A stretch of 50,175 bases of DNA, taken from NCBI GenBank assembly GCA_029338735.1, contig JAQYAY010000039.1:1-50175 (forward strand). Reading direction: 5' to 3'. The translations under genes and the position numbers were made by a program. The DNA is from Lachnospiraceae bacterium (GTDB lineage: Bacteria; Bacillota; Clostridia; Lachnospirales; Lachnospiraceae). Shown here in pieces: positions 36,998-46,271 of this stretch. The notes below the pieces were generated by a model. It made no database searches and was not told the origin of the DNA. It worked only from the letters and a program-made list of their open reading frames with translations. Numbering within the stretch: position 1 is the stretch's first letter; each line of letters starts with the position of its first letter.

Positions 36998-37026
36998 TTG
37001 AAAGATGTGTTAAAATTTTATAAACT
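36998..37026 (+). promoter_or_regulatory. Possible SigA promoter of the pilus operon
   Basis: TTGAAA (36998-37003) and TAAACT (37021-37026) have a 17-base spacer. No other transcription signal or terminator is clear between the hexapeptide gene and pilC. Confidence 0.5.
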
Positions 37027-37092
37027 ATTGATAAAGTTTTCTGATGTAAGGCTTATCTGGCACCAGGACTATAGAAAGTAAAGAGGAAAAGG

Positions 37093-38304
37093 TTGGGTAC
37101 TTTTAATTACACTGTCATAGGAAAAGATGGCAAGCAGCAGAAAGGCAGTCTAGAGGCAGATACAAAGGATCTGGCTATCGGGGAGCTCAAGTCCCAGGGG
37201 AATACGATCATCTCACTTGAGGAGGCCAATGCCCTCAATTCCAATGTCAATATCAATATCGGGGGCAAGCCTTCGGCACGTGATATGTCGGTATTCTGCC
37301 GTCAGTTCGTATCAATCGTGGATGCCGGAGTGCCAGTCATTTCAGCACTGGAGATGCTATCGGAGCAGACATCGAACAAGCGTCTGACACAGGCCATCAT
37401 AGACTGCAAGAAAGCTATCGAGAAAGGTTCCACACTTGCAGATGCCATGGCAGAGCATCCGGATGTATTCAGCAGGATCTTTGTCACGCTGGTCAGAGCT
37501 GGTGAGGAATCAGGTGCCCTGTCACAGTCGTTCGACAGAATGGGCAAGCAGTTCGAAAAAGAACATGCCCTGAAGGCCATCGTCAGGAAGGCATCCATTT
37601 ACCCGATCATTCTTCTCACAGTTACATTCATAGTCATAGTGGTCCTGCTCGTGATGGTAGTGCCGCAGTTTAAAGAGATGCTCTCAGAGCTCGGTGCGAA
37701 GATGCCTGCAATCACGGTATTCGTACTCGGTGCTTCTGATTTCATGAAGCACTACTGGTACATCATATTGTCGGTGGTCGCAGCGATATTCGTGACGCTG
37801 AAGCTCATCAGGACGAACAAGGAAGGAGCATACAGACTCGATCAGCTGAGACTGAAGCTCCCGGGCAAGACACTTGCTACGAAGCAGAACACGGCATCAT
37901 TTACGAGAACCCTTGCCACTCTTCTGGCAACAGGTATTCCGATGATAGATGCGCTCAATATCGTGGCAGGCACGATGAAGAATCTCGTATTCGAAGAAGC
38001 AGTATACAAGTGCAGAGAGGCAGTGTCCATGGGTTCGAGTCTTGCGACACCGCTCAAGGAGAACGGAGTATTTCCTCCGCTGGTACACCATATGGTGGGC
38101 ATCGGAGAGGATACCGGTAATATCGACGGAATGCTCGACAAGGTTGCAGACTATTATGATGAAGAGGTCAAGGAAGCTACAGAGCAGCTCGTAGCTCTAA
38201 TGGAGCCTATCATGATCCTGATCCTTGCAGCAGTCGTAGGTTCGATCGTATTCTCAATCGTACTTCCGATGGCAGCAATGGTCTCCGCACTCGACAATAT
38301 CTAA
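37093..38304 (+). CDS. pilC: Type IV pilus inner-membrane platform protein PilC (GspF family)
   Basis: This 403-residue platform protein couples the assembly ATPase to pilin extraction. It contains a short N-terminal region like TTYYYxAxDxxGKxxxG (FNYTVIGKDGKQQKGSLEAD) and two GspF repeats, at about 66-190 and about 270-395. Each repeat has FCRQFVSIVDAGVPVISALEML- or FTRTLATLLATGIPMIDALNIV-type signatures. Three membrane helices lie near 168-190, 212-235 and 370-395. The start is TTG at 37093 behind AGAGGAAAAGG; no ATG fits. It is the first visible gene of the operon, where a pilB ATPase gene would usually precede it but does not. Confidence 0.92.
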   Translation: MGTFNYTVIGKDGKQQKGSLEADTKDLAIGELKSQGNTIISLEEANALNSNVNINIGGKPSARDMSVFCRQFVSIVDAGVPVISALEMLSEQTSNKRLTQAIIDCKKAIEKGSTLADAMAEHPDVFSRIFVTLVRAGEESGALSQSFDRMGKQFEKEHALKAIVRKASIYPIILLTVTFIVIVVLLVMVVPQFKEMLSELGAKMPAITVFVLGASDFMKHYWYIILSVVAAIFVTLKLIRTNKEGAYRLDQLRLKLPGKTLATKQNTASFTRTLATLLATGIPMIDALNIVAGTMKNLVFEEAVYKCREAVSMGSSLATPLKENGVFPPLVHHMVGIGEDTGNIDGMLDKVADYYDEEVKEATEQLVALMEPIMILILAAVVGSIVFSIVLPMAAMVSALDNI

Positions 38305-38314
38305 GGAAAGAGCA

Positions 38315-39238
38315 ATGATAGAAACAGTAATAGGATATGTGGTGGTGGTCCTGTTCGGACTCTGTGTAGGCAGTTTTTTAAATGTACTCATATACAGGAT
38401 TCCGAAGCATGAGGACTTCGTGAAGTCGAGATCACACTGCATGAGTTGTGGACATGAACTCGCATGGTACGATATGTTCCCGGTGTTTTCTTATATTTTT
38501 CTCAGAGGAAAATGCAGGTATTGCGGAGCGAAGCTCAGTATCCAGTATCCACTGATAGAAGCGGCTAACGGAGCCCTCTGGGGTCTGTGCTTCTACAGAT
38601 ATGGTTTTTCAATGATGGGAATAGTCACGGCAGGACTTCTGTCAGCGCTTGTCGTGATAGCGGTGATAGATGAGAGGACGATGGAGATACCGTTCGGTCT
38701 CAATGTGTTCATCTTCGTACTGGCAGTGATCAAGGTAGCATCCGAGATCATTTCAGTGGTTATGAAAAATAGCACGGTATACGCCTTTGTATACCAGACC
38801 TCGGGAGATGAGGTGGACCCGATCCTCAAGTTCATCAGATTCGTGGGTGACAATGATACAGGTCATTTCAGGAGTCTTGTGGACGCACTGATAGGCGGCG
38901 AAGGGATCACGGTACTTCATATAGTGGTCACTCATCTGATCGGATTCGTGATAGTGAGCGGAGTCATGCTCCTGCTCATCATCATCTCCAGGGGACACTG
39001 GATCGGCGGAGGCGATGCGAAGCTGATGGCGGCAGCTGGTCTGTTCCTCGGGTGGAAGCTCATCATACTGTCGCTGTTCCTCGGATGCATAGTGGGGACA
39101 GTGGTACATCTGATCAGGATGAAGGTATCGGGAGCAGACAGACAGCTCGCGATGGGACCGTATCTGGCACTGGGCATCGGAGTCAATGCCCTGTTCGGAG
39201 TGGATCTGATTTTTGCGTATGTGAGTGCGCTTGGATAG
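38315..39238 (+). CDS. pilD: Prepilin peptidase with internal insertion
   Basis: This 307-residue aspartic membrane protease cleaves class III signal peptides of pilins and may N-methylate them. The cytoplasmic loop has zinc-type Cys42, Cys45, Cys67 and Cys70 (CMSCGHEL, CRYCGAKL). The catalytic aspartates are Asp119 (VIDERTMEIP) and Asp234 (GGGDAKLMAAAG). They are separated by 115 residues, about 50 more than in typical PilD/GspO, because of an insertion at about 150-195 (TSGDEVDPILKFIRF and following). The next GLFLGW matches the family. An AAAGAG site precedes the ATG, 10 bases after pilC. Confidence 0.92.
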   Translation: MIETVIGYVVVVLFGLCVGSFLNVLIYRIPKHEDFVKSRSHCMSCGHELAWYDMFPVFSYIFLRGKCRYCGAKLSIQYPLIEAANGALWGLCFYRYGFSMMGIVTAGLLSALVVIAVIDERTMEIPFGLNVFIFVLAVIKVASEIISVVMKNSTVYAFVYQTSGDEVDPILKFIRFVGDNDTGHFRSLVDALIGGEGITVLHIVVTHLIGFVIVSGVMLLLIIISRGHWIGGGDAKLMAAAGLFLGWKLIILSLFLGCIVGTVVHLIRMKVSGADRQLAMGPYLALGIGVNALFGVDLIFAYVSALG

Positions 39239-39275
39239 ATAGATATATAGACACAGGAGTGTAAAAGGAGACAAA

Positions 39276-41066
39276 ATGGCATTAACAGTCAATATCCAGC
39301 CAGGAGACAGGATCACCCTCGTCTGCCGGACGGTGAAGAAAGGAAAGCACTATTCAGTCAGTGATCATTTCTCTTTCCCGACACCAGTTGGAAGCGTAAG
39401 CGATGGAACAATCGCTGATATAGAAGAGTATTCGAAGGCTCTCACCGAGCAGCTCACAAGTCACGGCATGAAGAATGTATCAGACGTCAATTTCTGCATC
39501 TCTTCATCGAAGATTGCTACCAGAGAGATCACTCTTCCAAGAGTAAAAGAAAAGCAGATCCAGTCGATGATCAATGCGAATGCGGATGACTATTTCCCGG
39601 TGGATATGAGACAGTACAAGCTGACGTATTCACTGCTCGGAGATGATACACCGTCACAGCCACAGCAGCAGAACAAGGCTGAGGGAGATAAGGAAGCTCA
39701 TCCTGACAAGAAGGCAGAATCGAAGAATATCAGTCTCTCGAAGCAGAAGCCGGCAGGATACAGACTCCTGCTCAAGGCAGCTCCGAAGGAGCTCCTGAAT
39801 TCATATGTAGCTCTGGCCCAGAAGATGCTGGTGCATATCAAGGTCATGGATTCTTCTGACAATGCACTGCTTCAGACATTTGCGAGTGCACCTATTCAGG
39901 GAAGCGTCTGCTACGTGTATATAGCACCGGAGAGAATCGAGTGTACCTTCCTGGCCAACGGGACATATGTGATGCAGAGATCGTTCACCTATGGTGGTGA
40001 TGAGCTCATCTATCCTGTACTCCAGCAGGAGGGCAAGGGTGAGACAGCATATTACGAAGTCTTTTCAAGGCTCACAAGACCAGGAGTCCAGGGGATTTCA
40101 CAGGAAGTCTCAGAGCAGCTCCTCGAGAGAGTAGTCTCCTCGATTACGAGAGCCTGCGACTATGTGCATACGACAAAGAACTGGCCTGTAGATGGCATCG
40201 TGCTCTGCGGTCCGTGCGCACATCTGCCATACCTGCGTGAGGCCATTCAGGACAGCGCCGGAATAGATACAGCCTTTATGGAGAATATCCAGGAAGTCGC
40301 ACCTCTTGTAAACGGCAGCTCAGAGATCGCATCATATGTGAGCGTTGCAGGTGCAGTGATCAGGCCTGTGAACCTGATTCCTGATGCATATCTGCTGGCC
40401 AGAGGTCAGAAGGGTGCAGGAGGAAAAGATGACTCGTTTGCTACACCAATAGCAATTGCGGTGATCTTTGCAGCAATCGGAGTAGTCATGGGACTCTTCG
40501 CCATCCTTCAGTACAACAGCTCACAGAGAGAGCTCGAGGCCATGAAGACAGAGATGGCATCACTCCAGCCGGCAAAGGAAGCATATGAAGCCTATGTGAC
40601 GTATACGAAGAATTCGGATGGAATCGACGTGATCAAGAACGATGCCGGCGGCAACAGTGCCAAGCTCCGCAAGTTCTTTGAAGAGATAGAGACGAGCATG
40701 CCGTCAGACCTTCTGTTCATGTCAGCATCATGTTCGCAGACGAATATCGTGCTCTCATGCCAGACATCGGATGATCTCGACAGCGTGGCAAATGTGATCC
40801 ATACATTCAGAAGCTTCAAGTCTATCAAAGTGACTGATGTGAGCACTCCGTCGGTATCTGAGCAGACGAGTCAGGCAGGCTCGAAGATGCTCAGCTTCGA
40901 GGTGACATGCACCTTTGCAAATGACGGATCAATGGCAGGCAATGAAGCCGCAGGAATTGATACAACTGCACAGACGCAGGGAGCTGCAGATTCAACGAGC
41001 AGCTCATCCAGCAGCAGCTCATCCAGCAGCAGCTCATCGAGCAGCACGAGCAGTTCACAGCAGTAG
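39276..41066 (+). CDS. Fused PilM-PilN-like pilus assembly protein with poly-Ser tail
   Basis: This 596-residue protein joins two pilus alignment parts. Residues about 1-370 form an actin-like PilM fold (NFCISSSKIATREITLPRVKEKQIQSMI, with VYIAPERIECTFLANG and IVLCGPCAHLPYLREAI later). A single membrane helix (about 388-412) is followed by a PilN-like extracellular part (coiled coil ELEAMKTEMASLQPAKEAYEAYV, then an RNA-binding-like alpha/beta fold to about 555). The last 25 or so residues are almost all serine. In most bacteria PilM and PilN are separate. The next gene encodes a PilO-like protein, as expected after PilN. It follows pilD by 37 bases behind AAAGGAG. Confidence 0.85.
   Translation: MALTVNIQPGDRITLVCRTVKKGKHYSVSDHFSFPTPVGSVSDGTIADIEEYSKALTEQLTSHGMKNVSDVNFCISSSKIATREITLPRVKEKQIQSMINANADDYFPVDMRQYKLTYSLLGDDTPSQPQQQNKAEGDKEAHPDKKAESKNISLSKQKPAGYRLLLKAAPKELLNSYVALAQKMLVHIKVMDSSDNALLQTFASAPIQGSVCYVYIAPERIECTFLANGTYVMQRSFTYGGDELIYPVLQQEGKGETAYYEVFSRLTRPGVQGISQEVSEQLLERVVSSITRACDYVHTTKNWPVDGIVLCGPCAHLPYLREAIQDSAGIDTAFMENIQEVAPLVNGSSEIASYVSVAGAVIRPVNLIPDAYLLARGQKGAGGKDDSFATPIAIAVIFAAIGVVMGLFAILQYNSSQRELEAMKTEMASLQPAKEAYEAYVTYTKNSDGIDVIKNDAGGNSAKLRKFFEEIETSMPSDLLFMSASCSQTNIVLSCQTSDDLDSVANVIHTFRSFKSIKVTDVSTPSVSEQTSQAGSKMLSFEVTCTFANDGSMAGNEAAGIDTTAQTQGAADSTSSSSSSSSSSSSSSSSTSSSQQ
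40998..41042 (+). repeat. Three 15-base tandem repeats encoding poly-Ser
   Basis: The units AGCAGCTCATCCAGC, AGCAGCTCATCCAGC and AGCAGCTCATCGAGC lie in frame at the end of the PilM-PilN gene. Length changes would be multiples of 15 and keep the frame, so this could vary the tail but not switch the gene off. Confidence 0.9.
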
Positions 41067-41086
41067 GAAAGTGAGGAGCAGAAGAG

Positions 41087-41761
41087 ATGACAACCAAGCT
41101 TTCAAAGAGAGACATAAAGATATTAATAGTACTTGCAGGAGTGCTTATCCTGCTTCTGTGCTACCTTCTGGTATATAAGAATTTCACAGACAAGAAGGAG
41201 GCCGCTGATGCTGAGATAGCACAGCTTCAGCCTGAGCTCGACCAGCTGAGACAGTATGAGGCACACAAGCAGGAGTACCTCGAGGGCGCGGAGACTGCCA
41301 AGGCAAATATAAGTGCAGTCCTGACGACACTTCCTTCAGATGTGCTGACAGAGGACGAGGTAGTTTTTTCAAAGAACTTCGAGAATGACCTCGGTGTCAA
41401 TGTGACAGAGGAATCGTTCTCTGATCCTGTGGTCGTAGAGCAGTTCAAGAGCGTGACAGAGGATACTATTGATGATCCGGACGCACAGGTCGATATGACT
41501 GTATATAAGAAGCCATTGACGCTTACAATGCAGATGGATTATGATCAGTTCAAGGATGGCATGGACTATATCAGAGATCAGGAGACACTGAAGGGCTTCG
41601 ATACGATCACGGCTGACTATGATGCCGAGAACCGTGATCTGAGCGTTACGATGTCGGTGAATTCCTACTATGCTACGTATGATGGTGCACCTAAGACTGA
41701 TCACGAGGTACCTGAGGTAGATACCGGAGTGGCAAATCCATTCGGCACCAGAGAACGCTGA
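41087..41761 (+). CDS. PilO-like pilus alignment protein
   Basis: This 224-residue bitopic protein has a short basic N-terminus, one membrane helix (about residues 8-30: IKILIVLAGVLILLLCYLLVY), a coiled coil (about 32-70: EAADAEIAQLQPELDQLRQYEAHKQEYL) and a small C-terminal alpha/beta domain ending in NPFGTRER. This is the PilO pattern, the partner of PilN in the alignment subcomplex. Sequence similarity to PilO itself is weak, so the assignment rests on architecture and on its place after the PilM-PilN gene. It starts 21 bases downstream with a GAGGAG site. Confidence 0.72.
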   Translation: MTTKLSKRDIKILIVLAGVLILLLCYLLVYKNFTDKKEAADAEIAQLQPELDQLRQYEAHKQEYLEGAETAKANISAVLTTLPSDVLTEDEVVFSKNFENDLGVNVTEESFSDPVVVEQFKSVTEDTIDDPDAQVDMTVYKKPLTLTMQMDYDQFKDGMDYIRDQETLKGFDTITADYDAENRDLSVTMSVNSYYATYDGAPKTDHEVPEVDTGVANPFGTRER

Positions 41762-41797
41762 TGATAACGGGGAAGGTATGAAGGTGTGGAGGTCTAT

Positions 41798-43369
41798 ATG
41801 ATGAAGGTCAGGAGCGTAAGACAACTGAATAGCTCTTCAGTTCGCAGTAACGGGGGCTTTTCCCTCCTTGAACTGATCATTTCGATCGCAATCCTTGCGA
41901 TCATCATAGGACCTCTGATGTCAGCATTCGTGGTCTCTTCTCAGTCTGTATCGAAGTCGAAAAGACTCGCAGACCAGAATGCAGCAGCACAGAATGTGTA
42001 TGAGAAGATACAGGCCGAGCCTGGAGATTATTTCTACAGGTGGGTCCGTGGCAATGACAAGAAGAATACAAAGGTGGATGAGGTATCGGCTGAAGACAAG
42101 GAGAAGGGCTATAATGACCTTCTGAAATATTTCGGCACATCTGCTGATCCATCAATGGTTCCTACCACTACTCTTCTGCAGAACAGCTGGGACGGAACGA
42201 ATAAGAAGGACAATCATGGTGATGTAGTCTATCTGTCACTTCCGAATATCTATCAGAACGGTGCACTGAAGTATTCAGCTGCAGTGACTCTTCAGGCCGG
42301 TACAGGAAATAAACCTACAGGCACGGAGACCACAGCTGACCTGGGTCAGATACTGTCTGATATGAATGAGAAGCCACGCACACAGCCGATGGTCTTTGAT
42401 AATATCTTTGTCCAGCCAACAGATGCCAGCATAGATCCTGATAAGCTTGCTGAGGCAGCAGTAACGAGCAGAGGTGGTATGATCGTAAGCAAGAAGCGAA
42501 CCATATACGTACATTTTACTACATCTGTTTCGATCTCTAAAGATGGTGCAATGGGCACTACTGATACAACTACCTACGTACAGCCGGTAGTATGCTACTG
42601 CTATGATATTACATATACCTCAGCAGATGGAAAGAGAGTCCGTCTCTATTCAGTTCCGGATTACAATTCATCAGATAATTCCATTACAGGATTTAATACC
42701 TATGAAGACGTCGATGGTATTCGGATTCGGAGAGATGATGTTTCAGTAGGATATATTGATTCTTCCTTTTCAAGAATAAAGTATAAGTATACTGACACCA
42801 ATGGCAAGGTGAAGACAGATCCTATCAATTTCTATCTGTGCTTCCAGCCATATTATGGTTCTAAATCAAATATAAAGGACAATATTGTTATCGACAATAT
42901 AGAAAGACTCAAGGGTGACGTATATCTTGTGAAACAGAATGGGGATGACTCTGAACCATATTCAGGTGTTGTCAGACTTGTAGAAAATCATCCAGATAAT
43001 AAAACAAAATTTGATTTTAATATTCATACTAATATGGGACTTAAGAAAGATATGGAGACACCTATAGCATCAGGAAAGATTGATTTCAGAAAATTCTATG
43101 ATGTAGATAATAAGAAACTCGGTGATTTTTACGGAGCCCGTAGTGCATCTGATCCTGATATATGGTATGTGGACGGAAGCAGGGATGTGAGTTTCAGGAA
43201 TCTAATCAACAAAAATGCCGAAGAGCATATATACAGCGTTACCATACGAATATATGACAGTCTGCAGCTTCGGACTGGTACTACTTATAACTGGAAAAAC
43301 GGATATTACTATGACTCATCAGTTGCTATTGAACCGAGATATACGCTGACCGGTATCAAGCGCGGATAA
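41798..43369 (+). CDS. Large prepilin-like protein (GspI/J or PilV-like)
   Basis: This is a 523-residue protein with a class III signal peptide SNGG|FSLLELIISIAILAII, cleavage after Gly20 and Glu at +5. The membrane helix is followed by an unusually large extracellular part (about 480 residues) of beta-rich, unfamiliar sequence. The frame is open from a GTG at 41786, but the GGAGG at 41788-41792 overlaps that codon and serves ATG 41798 (or the next at 41801). It shows no family domain beyond the prepilin motif. Base composition falls in the second half: sampled lines at 42721-42780 and 42841-42900 have about 33% and 28% G+C. Confidence 0.82.
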   Translation: MMKVRSVRQLNSSSVRSNGGFSLLELIISIAILAIIIGPLMSAFVVSSQSVSKSKRLADQNAAAQNVYEKIQAEPGDYFYRWVRGNDKKNTKVDEVSAEDKEKGYNDLLKYFGTSADPSMVPTTTLLQNSWDGTNKKDNHGDVVYLSLPNIYQNGALKYSAAVTLQAGTGNKPTGTETTADLGQILSDMNEKPRTQPMVFDNIFVQPTDASIDPDKLAEAAVTSRGGMIVSKKRTIYVHFTTSVSISKDGAMGTTDTTTYVQPVVCYCYDITYTSADGKRVRLYSVPDYNSSDNSITGFNTYEDVDGIRIRRDDVSVGYIDSSFSRIKYKYTDTNGKVKTDPINFYLCFQPYYGSKSNIKDNIVIDNIERLKGDVYLVKQNGDDSEPYSGVVRLVENHPDNKTKFDFNIHTNMGLKKDMETPIASGKIDFRKFYDVDNKKLGDFYGARSASDPDIWYVDGSRDVSFRNLINKNAEEHIYSVTIRIYDSLQLRTGTTYNWKNGYYYDSSVAIEPRYTLTGIKRG

Positions 43370-43384
43370 ACAGGTGGTGCGATT

Positions 43385-45757
43385 ATGGCAGATATGAAAC
43401 GGGAAAAGAAAAAAGGCAGACTTACTTCATTGCTTCGTGGAAATAACGGCGGGAACTCTCTGGTTCTTGTCGTTGTTGTCATGTTAGTGGTACTTCTCCT
43501 GGGGCTCGGAATTCTTTACTCCAGCTATACAGCAGTAGTGCTAAGGTTCAGTCAGAGAAAGAGCGAAAAGACCTTCACCTCAGCAGAGACCGGGATGGAT
43601 CTGATACGTGAAGGTCTTTCAGAAGTAAATTCCGATGCAGTTGCCGCAGGTTACAAGGCACTGCTTTCGAGCTTCAGCAAGGATCAGCTTGCAAATAAGG
43701 CGACCTTTGCAGATGCATATCTCAGTGAGATTGTAAGATCCGGAAAGGCTGATAGTGGAAAGATTCTCTTTCCAGAGGCAGATACAAGTCTCAAGGGAAA
43801 AGTCAAGCCGACAAAGTACAGCGTTGCTGCACTCGACGCTTTTCTTAAGGGCAGATCAAAGGGGGATTATTCTCTTACGGCCGTAGTAGACGGAAGTGAG
43901 TCAGCTGATACCGGTTCGGTCTATGTAACAAAGGATAATGATCTGATACTCCGTGGAGTAAGACTCAGATACAAGAAGAATGGCTATGAAGAGCAGATCA
44001 CTACGGATTTTCGCATGTCTGTCCCTGCAGCGTCCATCAGTTCTAAGTACATCGGATTCAATGATGCCTTAAAGGACTACAATTTCATCGCAGATCAGGG
44101 CCTTTCAATCTATCGATATGGAGAGACGGGGCATAATCCTCACAGCAGTACTTTTGAAGGCAGCGGATATGCAGGAAGTGCGACCATTGGAGTCGGGTCT
44201 ATCATTGTAAATGAGAACCAGACCCTCATTATCGGCCGTACCCGCGAGGTAACAGGGATAAATTCTGATGGTACAGTTGAAGTAAAAAAACGTGGATCAG
44301 AAGACAGCAGGACGTCAGGAGATATTACATTTGTTAACTCGGATGCTAGTGAGAGCACTGCTTCGTCTTTTGGTGGAAAGATTGAGGTCAAGAAGGGTGC
44401 GACTCTCTGGGCGAACAATATCAGCCTTAACAAGGGATCTGTCCTGAACGCAGATGATAATTCCCATATCTATATAAGAAATGATCTGAATTTTGAGACA
44501 GGAGGTACTGCAACTCTAAGAGGAAACTACTACGGTTTCGGAAGCGGTATTGATCTGTATGGCAATCCAAGTGCCTCTCCACTGGATTCAAGCTCCATCA
44601 TCTTTAACAGGAAGGGAACCCTTGATATCAGTGGCATCTCAAGTCTGACAATTGCCGGGAAGAGTTTCGTTACAGAGTCATCGACCTCCTCTGCAAAGAA
44701 CTCAGGAATGGGCTCATCGATAACGACACGTTCGGAGCAGCTGGCTTATCTTGTTCCTGACAGCTTCTTTAATACAGATGAAAGCAGCACTGGTGATTCC
44801 TATTCGAATCCAAGGATAATTCCTGCCTCTGAAGATCCTTCTGATGAGTCAAACAATGTTGATAATGATAAGGCTCTTAATTCAATAAGCGATTCAGTCT
44901 TTACAAAGAAGAACGGCTTCCTGCCAAAGCCTCTGTCGGACTATGGAATAAAAAGTAAGTCTGACATCAAGGTGCTGACTTATAATGTGCCGGGAAACGC
45001 AAGCCAGTGTGTAAGATATTATTTCCTGAGCTTTAATAATCAGGATGATGCTAATAAATACTTCAAGGACTTCTTTGACAATAATAAGGAGACAGTGAAC
45101 AGTTATATCGAGGGATATGCCTCTCTTATAGGCTTTGATCAAAAGGGAGCTGCAGTAAGGACTGATGGAACCACGATTGAGGGAAAGTCTGGCAGCTACA
45201 GAGTAACCGGCGGAGGAACGTCTCCTTCCGATGAGGCGGCATCATATAACGAAAGTTACAGGAAGCTCTCAGAGACTCTTACGACCACCTCTGAAGGCGA
45301 ATCTACTCCATTCTACAGCTTTATCAATGTAAAAAAGCTTCATGAACTCTGTCAAAGTGACAGAACTAAACCTGTCACCGTAAAGCTCAATAAGCCTGTA
45401 TATTATGATAATAATAAGAATGAGGTTAAGGTACAGGCTTTCTGGGGTGATCTGCATATTGGTTCTGGTTCTATTGTTCAAACATATGGCAGAGATAATT
45501 ATCCAGCAGCACCTGGATATTCCAATGGTTGCAATGCATACGTGGTAGATGGGAATGTACGTCTCTCCGGCAACTTCGAAGGGATAATCCTTTGTTCGGG
45601 GAAACTTGAGATCGGTCAGTCGGATGTGAAGATCGAAAACCTTGGTGTCAAGGCTCTGAAGGAAACGGATCTCTGGGCAGGATTCCATGGCAGCACAGAT
45701 GCATCTGAGACATCCAAATGGAGGGACGTGACCTATGAGAACTGGAAGAAAGACTGA
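43385..45757 (+). CDS. GspK/PilX-like minor pilin, 790 residues
   Basis: It begins with a Lys/Arg-rich leader and NNGG|NSLVLVVVVMLVVLLLG, a class III-like signal whose +5 residue is Leu, not Glu. That absence is known for GspK of type II secretion. The membrane helix (about 24-48) is followed by a long extracellular region. Its central part (about 290-400: GGKIEVKKGATLWANNISLNKGSVL, NLNFETGGTATLRG-like turns) suggests a right-handed beta-helix. The C-terminal part is Ser/Asp-rich and ends ENWKKD. The length is far above the usual 200-350 residues. The last 23 bases overlap the next gene. Function inferred from signal and position. Confidence 0.72.
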   Translation: MADMKREKKKGRLTSLLRGNNGGNSLVLVVVVMLVVLLLGLGILYSSYTAVVLRFSQRKSEKTFTSAETGMDLIREGLSEVNSDAVAAGYKALLSSFSKDQLANKATFADAYLSEIVRSGKADSGKILFPEADTSLKGKVKPTKYSVAALDAFLKGRSKGDYSLTAVVDGSESADTGSVYVTKDNDLILRGVRLRYKKNGYEEQITTDFRMSVPAASISSKYIGFNDALKDYNFIADQGLSIYRYGETGHNPHSSTFEGSGYAGSATIGVGSIIVNENQTLIIGRTREVTGINSDGTVEVKKRGSEDSRTSGDITFVNSDASESTASSFGGKIEVKKGATLWANNISLNKGSVLNADDNSHIYIRNDLNFETGGTATLRGNYYGFGSGIDLYGNPSASPLDSSSIIFNRKGTLDISGISSLTIAGKSFVTESSTSSAKNSGMGSSITTRSEQLAYLVPDSFFNTDESSTGDSYSNPRIIPASEDPSDESNNVDNDKALNSISDSVFTKKNGFLPKPLSDYGIKSKSDIKVLTYNVPGNASQCVRYYFLSFNNQDDANKYFKDFFDNNKETVNSYIEGYASLIGFDQKGAAVRTDGTTIEGKSGSYRVTGGGTSPSDEAASYNESYRKLSETLTTTSEGESTPFYSFINVKKLHELCQSDRTKPVTVKLNKPVYYDNNKNEVKVQAFWGDLHIGSGSIVQTYGRDNYPAAPGYSNGCNAYVVDGNVRLSGNFEGIILCSGKLEIGQSDVKIENLGVKALKETDLWAGFHGSTDASETSKWRDVTYENWKKD

Positions 45758-46259
45758 TAAGGGCTTTACCCTGATAGAGATCGTGGTTGTGGTCGCTATC
45801 ATGGGTATACTGACAGGAGTGATCATCGCTTCAATAAACCCTATTCAGGCTACAGCAGCGAAAAAGGCAGCGGTAAATACCAGAGATGCACTGCTTACAG
45901 GTAAGCAGTACTGCATGACACGAGGTAATAACGGCACTTATATGGTTCTTACCAGAGGTGATGATCTGACTGCTGATTTCTATGTCAATAATAAGCTTGC
46001 CGATACAAGAACCATCTCGACAAGAAAGGTAAGTGTTACCTTTAATAACGGGACACGCAACCTGACTGGAGATAAGCTTTTCGTTTCCTTCGACAAAGGA
46101 AGCGGGGCACCCGAGATATTTAGCACAGCCGATTCTTATCGATCGGTCGTAAAGTCCGGTGATCCGAATTCGAGAGTAATAACGATCGTTGCGGGAGGCT
46201 CAACCTACGAGGTGAGCATATCCGGTCTCACCGGCAGAGTGGATATGGTAAGGAAATAA
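45735..46259 (+). CDS. Prepilin-like protein, GspH/FimT type
   Basis: This 174-residue prepilin has the leader MRTGRKTDKG|FTLIE, cleavage after Gly10 and Glu +5, with a membrane helix IVVVVAIMGILTGVIIASI. The compact C-terminal domain is of GspH/FimT size and ends in GLTGRVDMVRK, which resembles the closing strands of this family. A GGAGGG site at 45720-45725 lies inside the preceding gene, 9 bases before the ATG. At 174 residues it is the smallest of the four prepilin-like proteins and could serve as the major subunit if no pilA exists elsewhere. Confidence 0.82.
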   Translation: MRTGRKTDKGFTLIEIVVVVAIMGILTGVIIASINPIQATAAKKAAVNTRDALLTGKQYCMTRGNNGTYMVLTRGDDLTADFYVNNKLADTRTISTRKVSVTFNNGTRNLTGDKLFVSFDKGSGAPEIFSTADSYRSVVKSGDPNSRVITIVAGGSTYEVSISGLTGRVDMVRK

Positions 46260-46271
46260 ACGGAGGCAACT

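Noticed and set aside
40980-41066. Phase-variable contingency repeat
   Set aside because: The units are 15 bases long, so slippage would keep the reading frame; length variation of the Ser tail is possible but not on-off switching.
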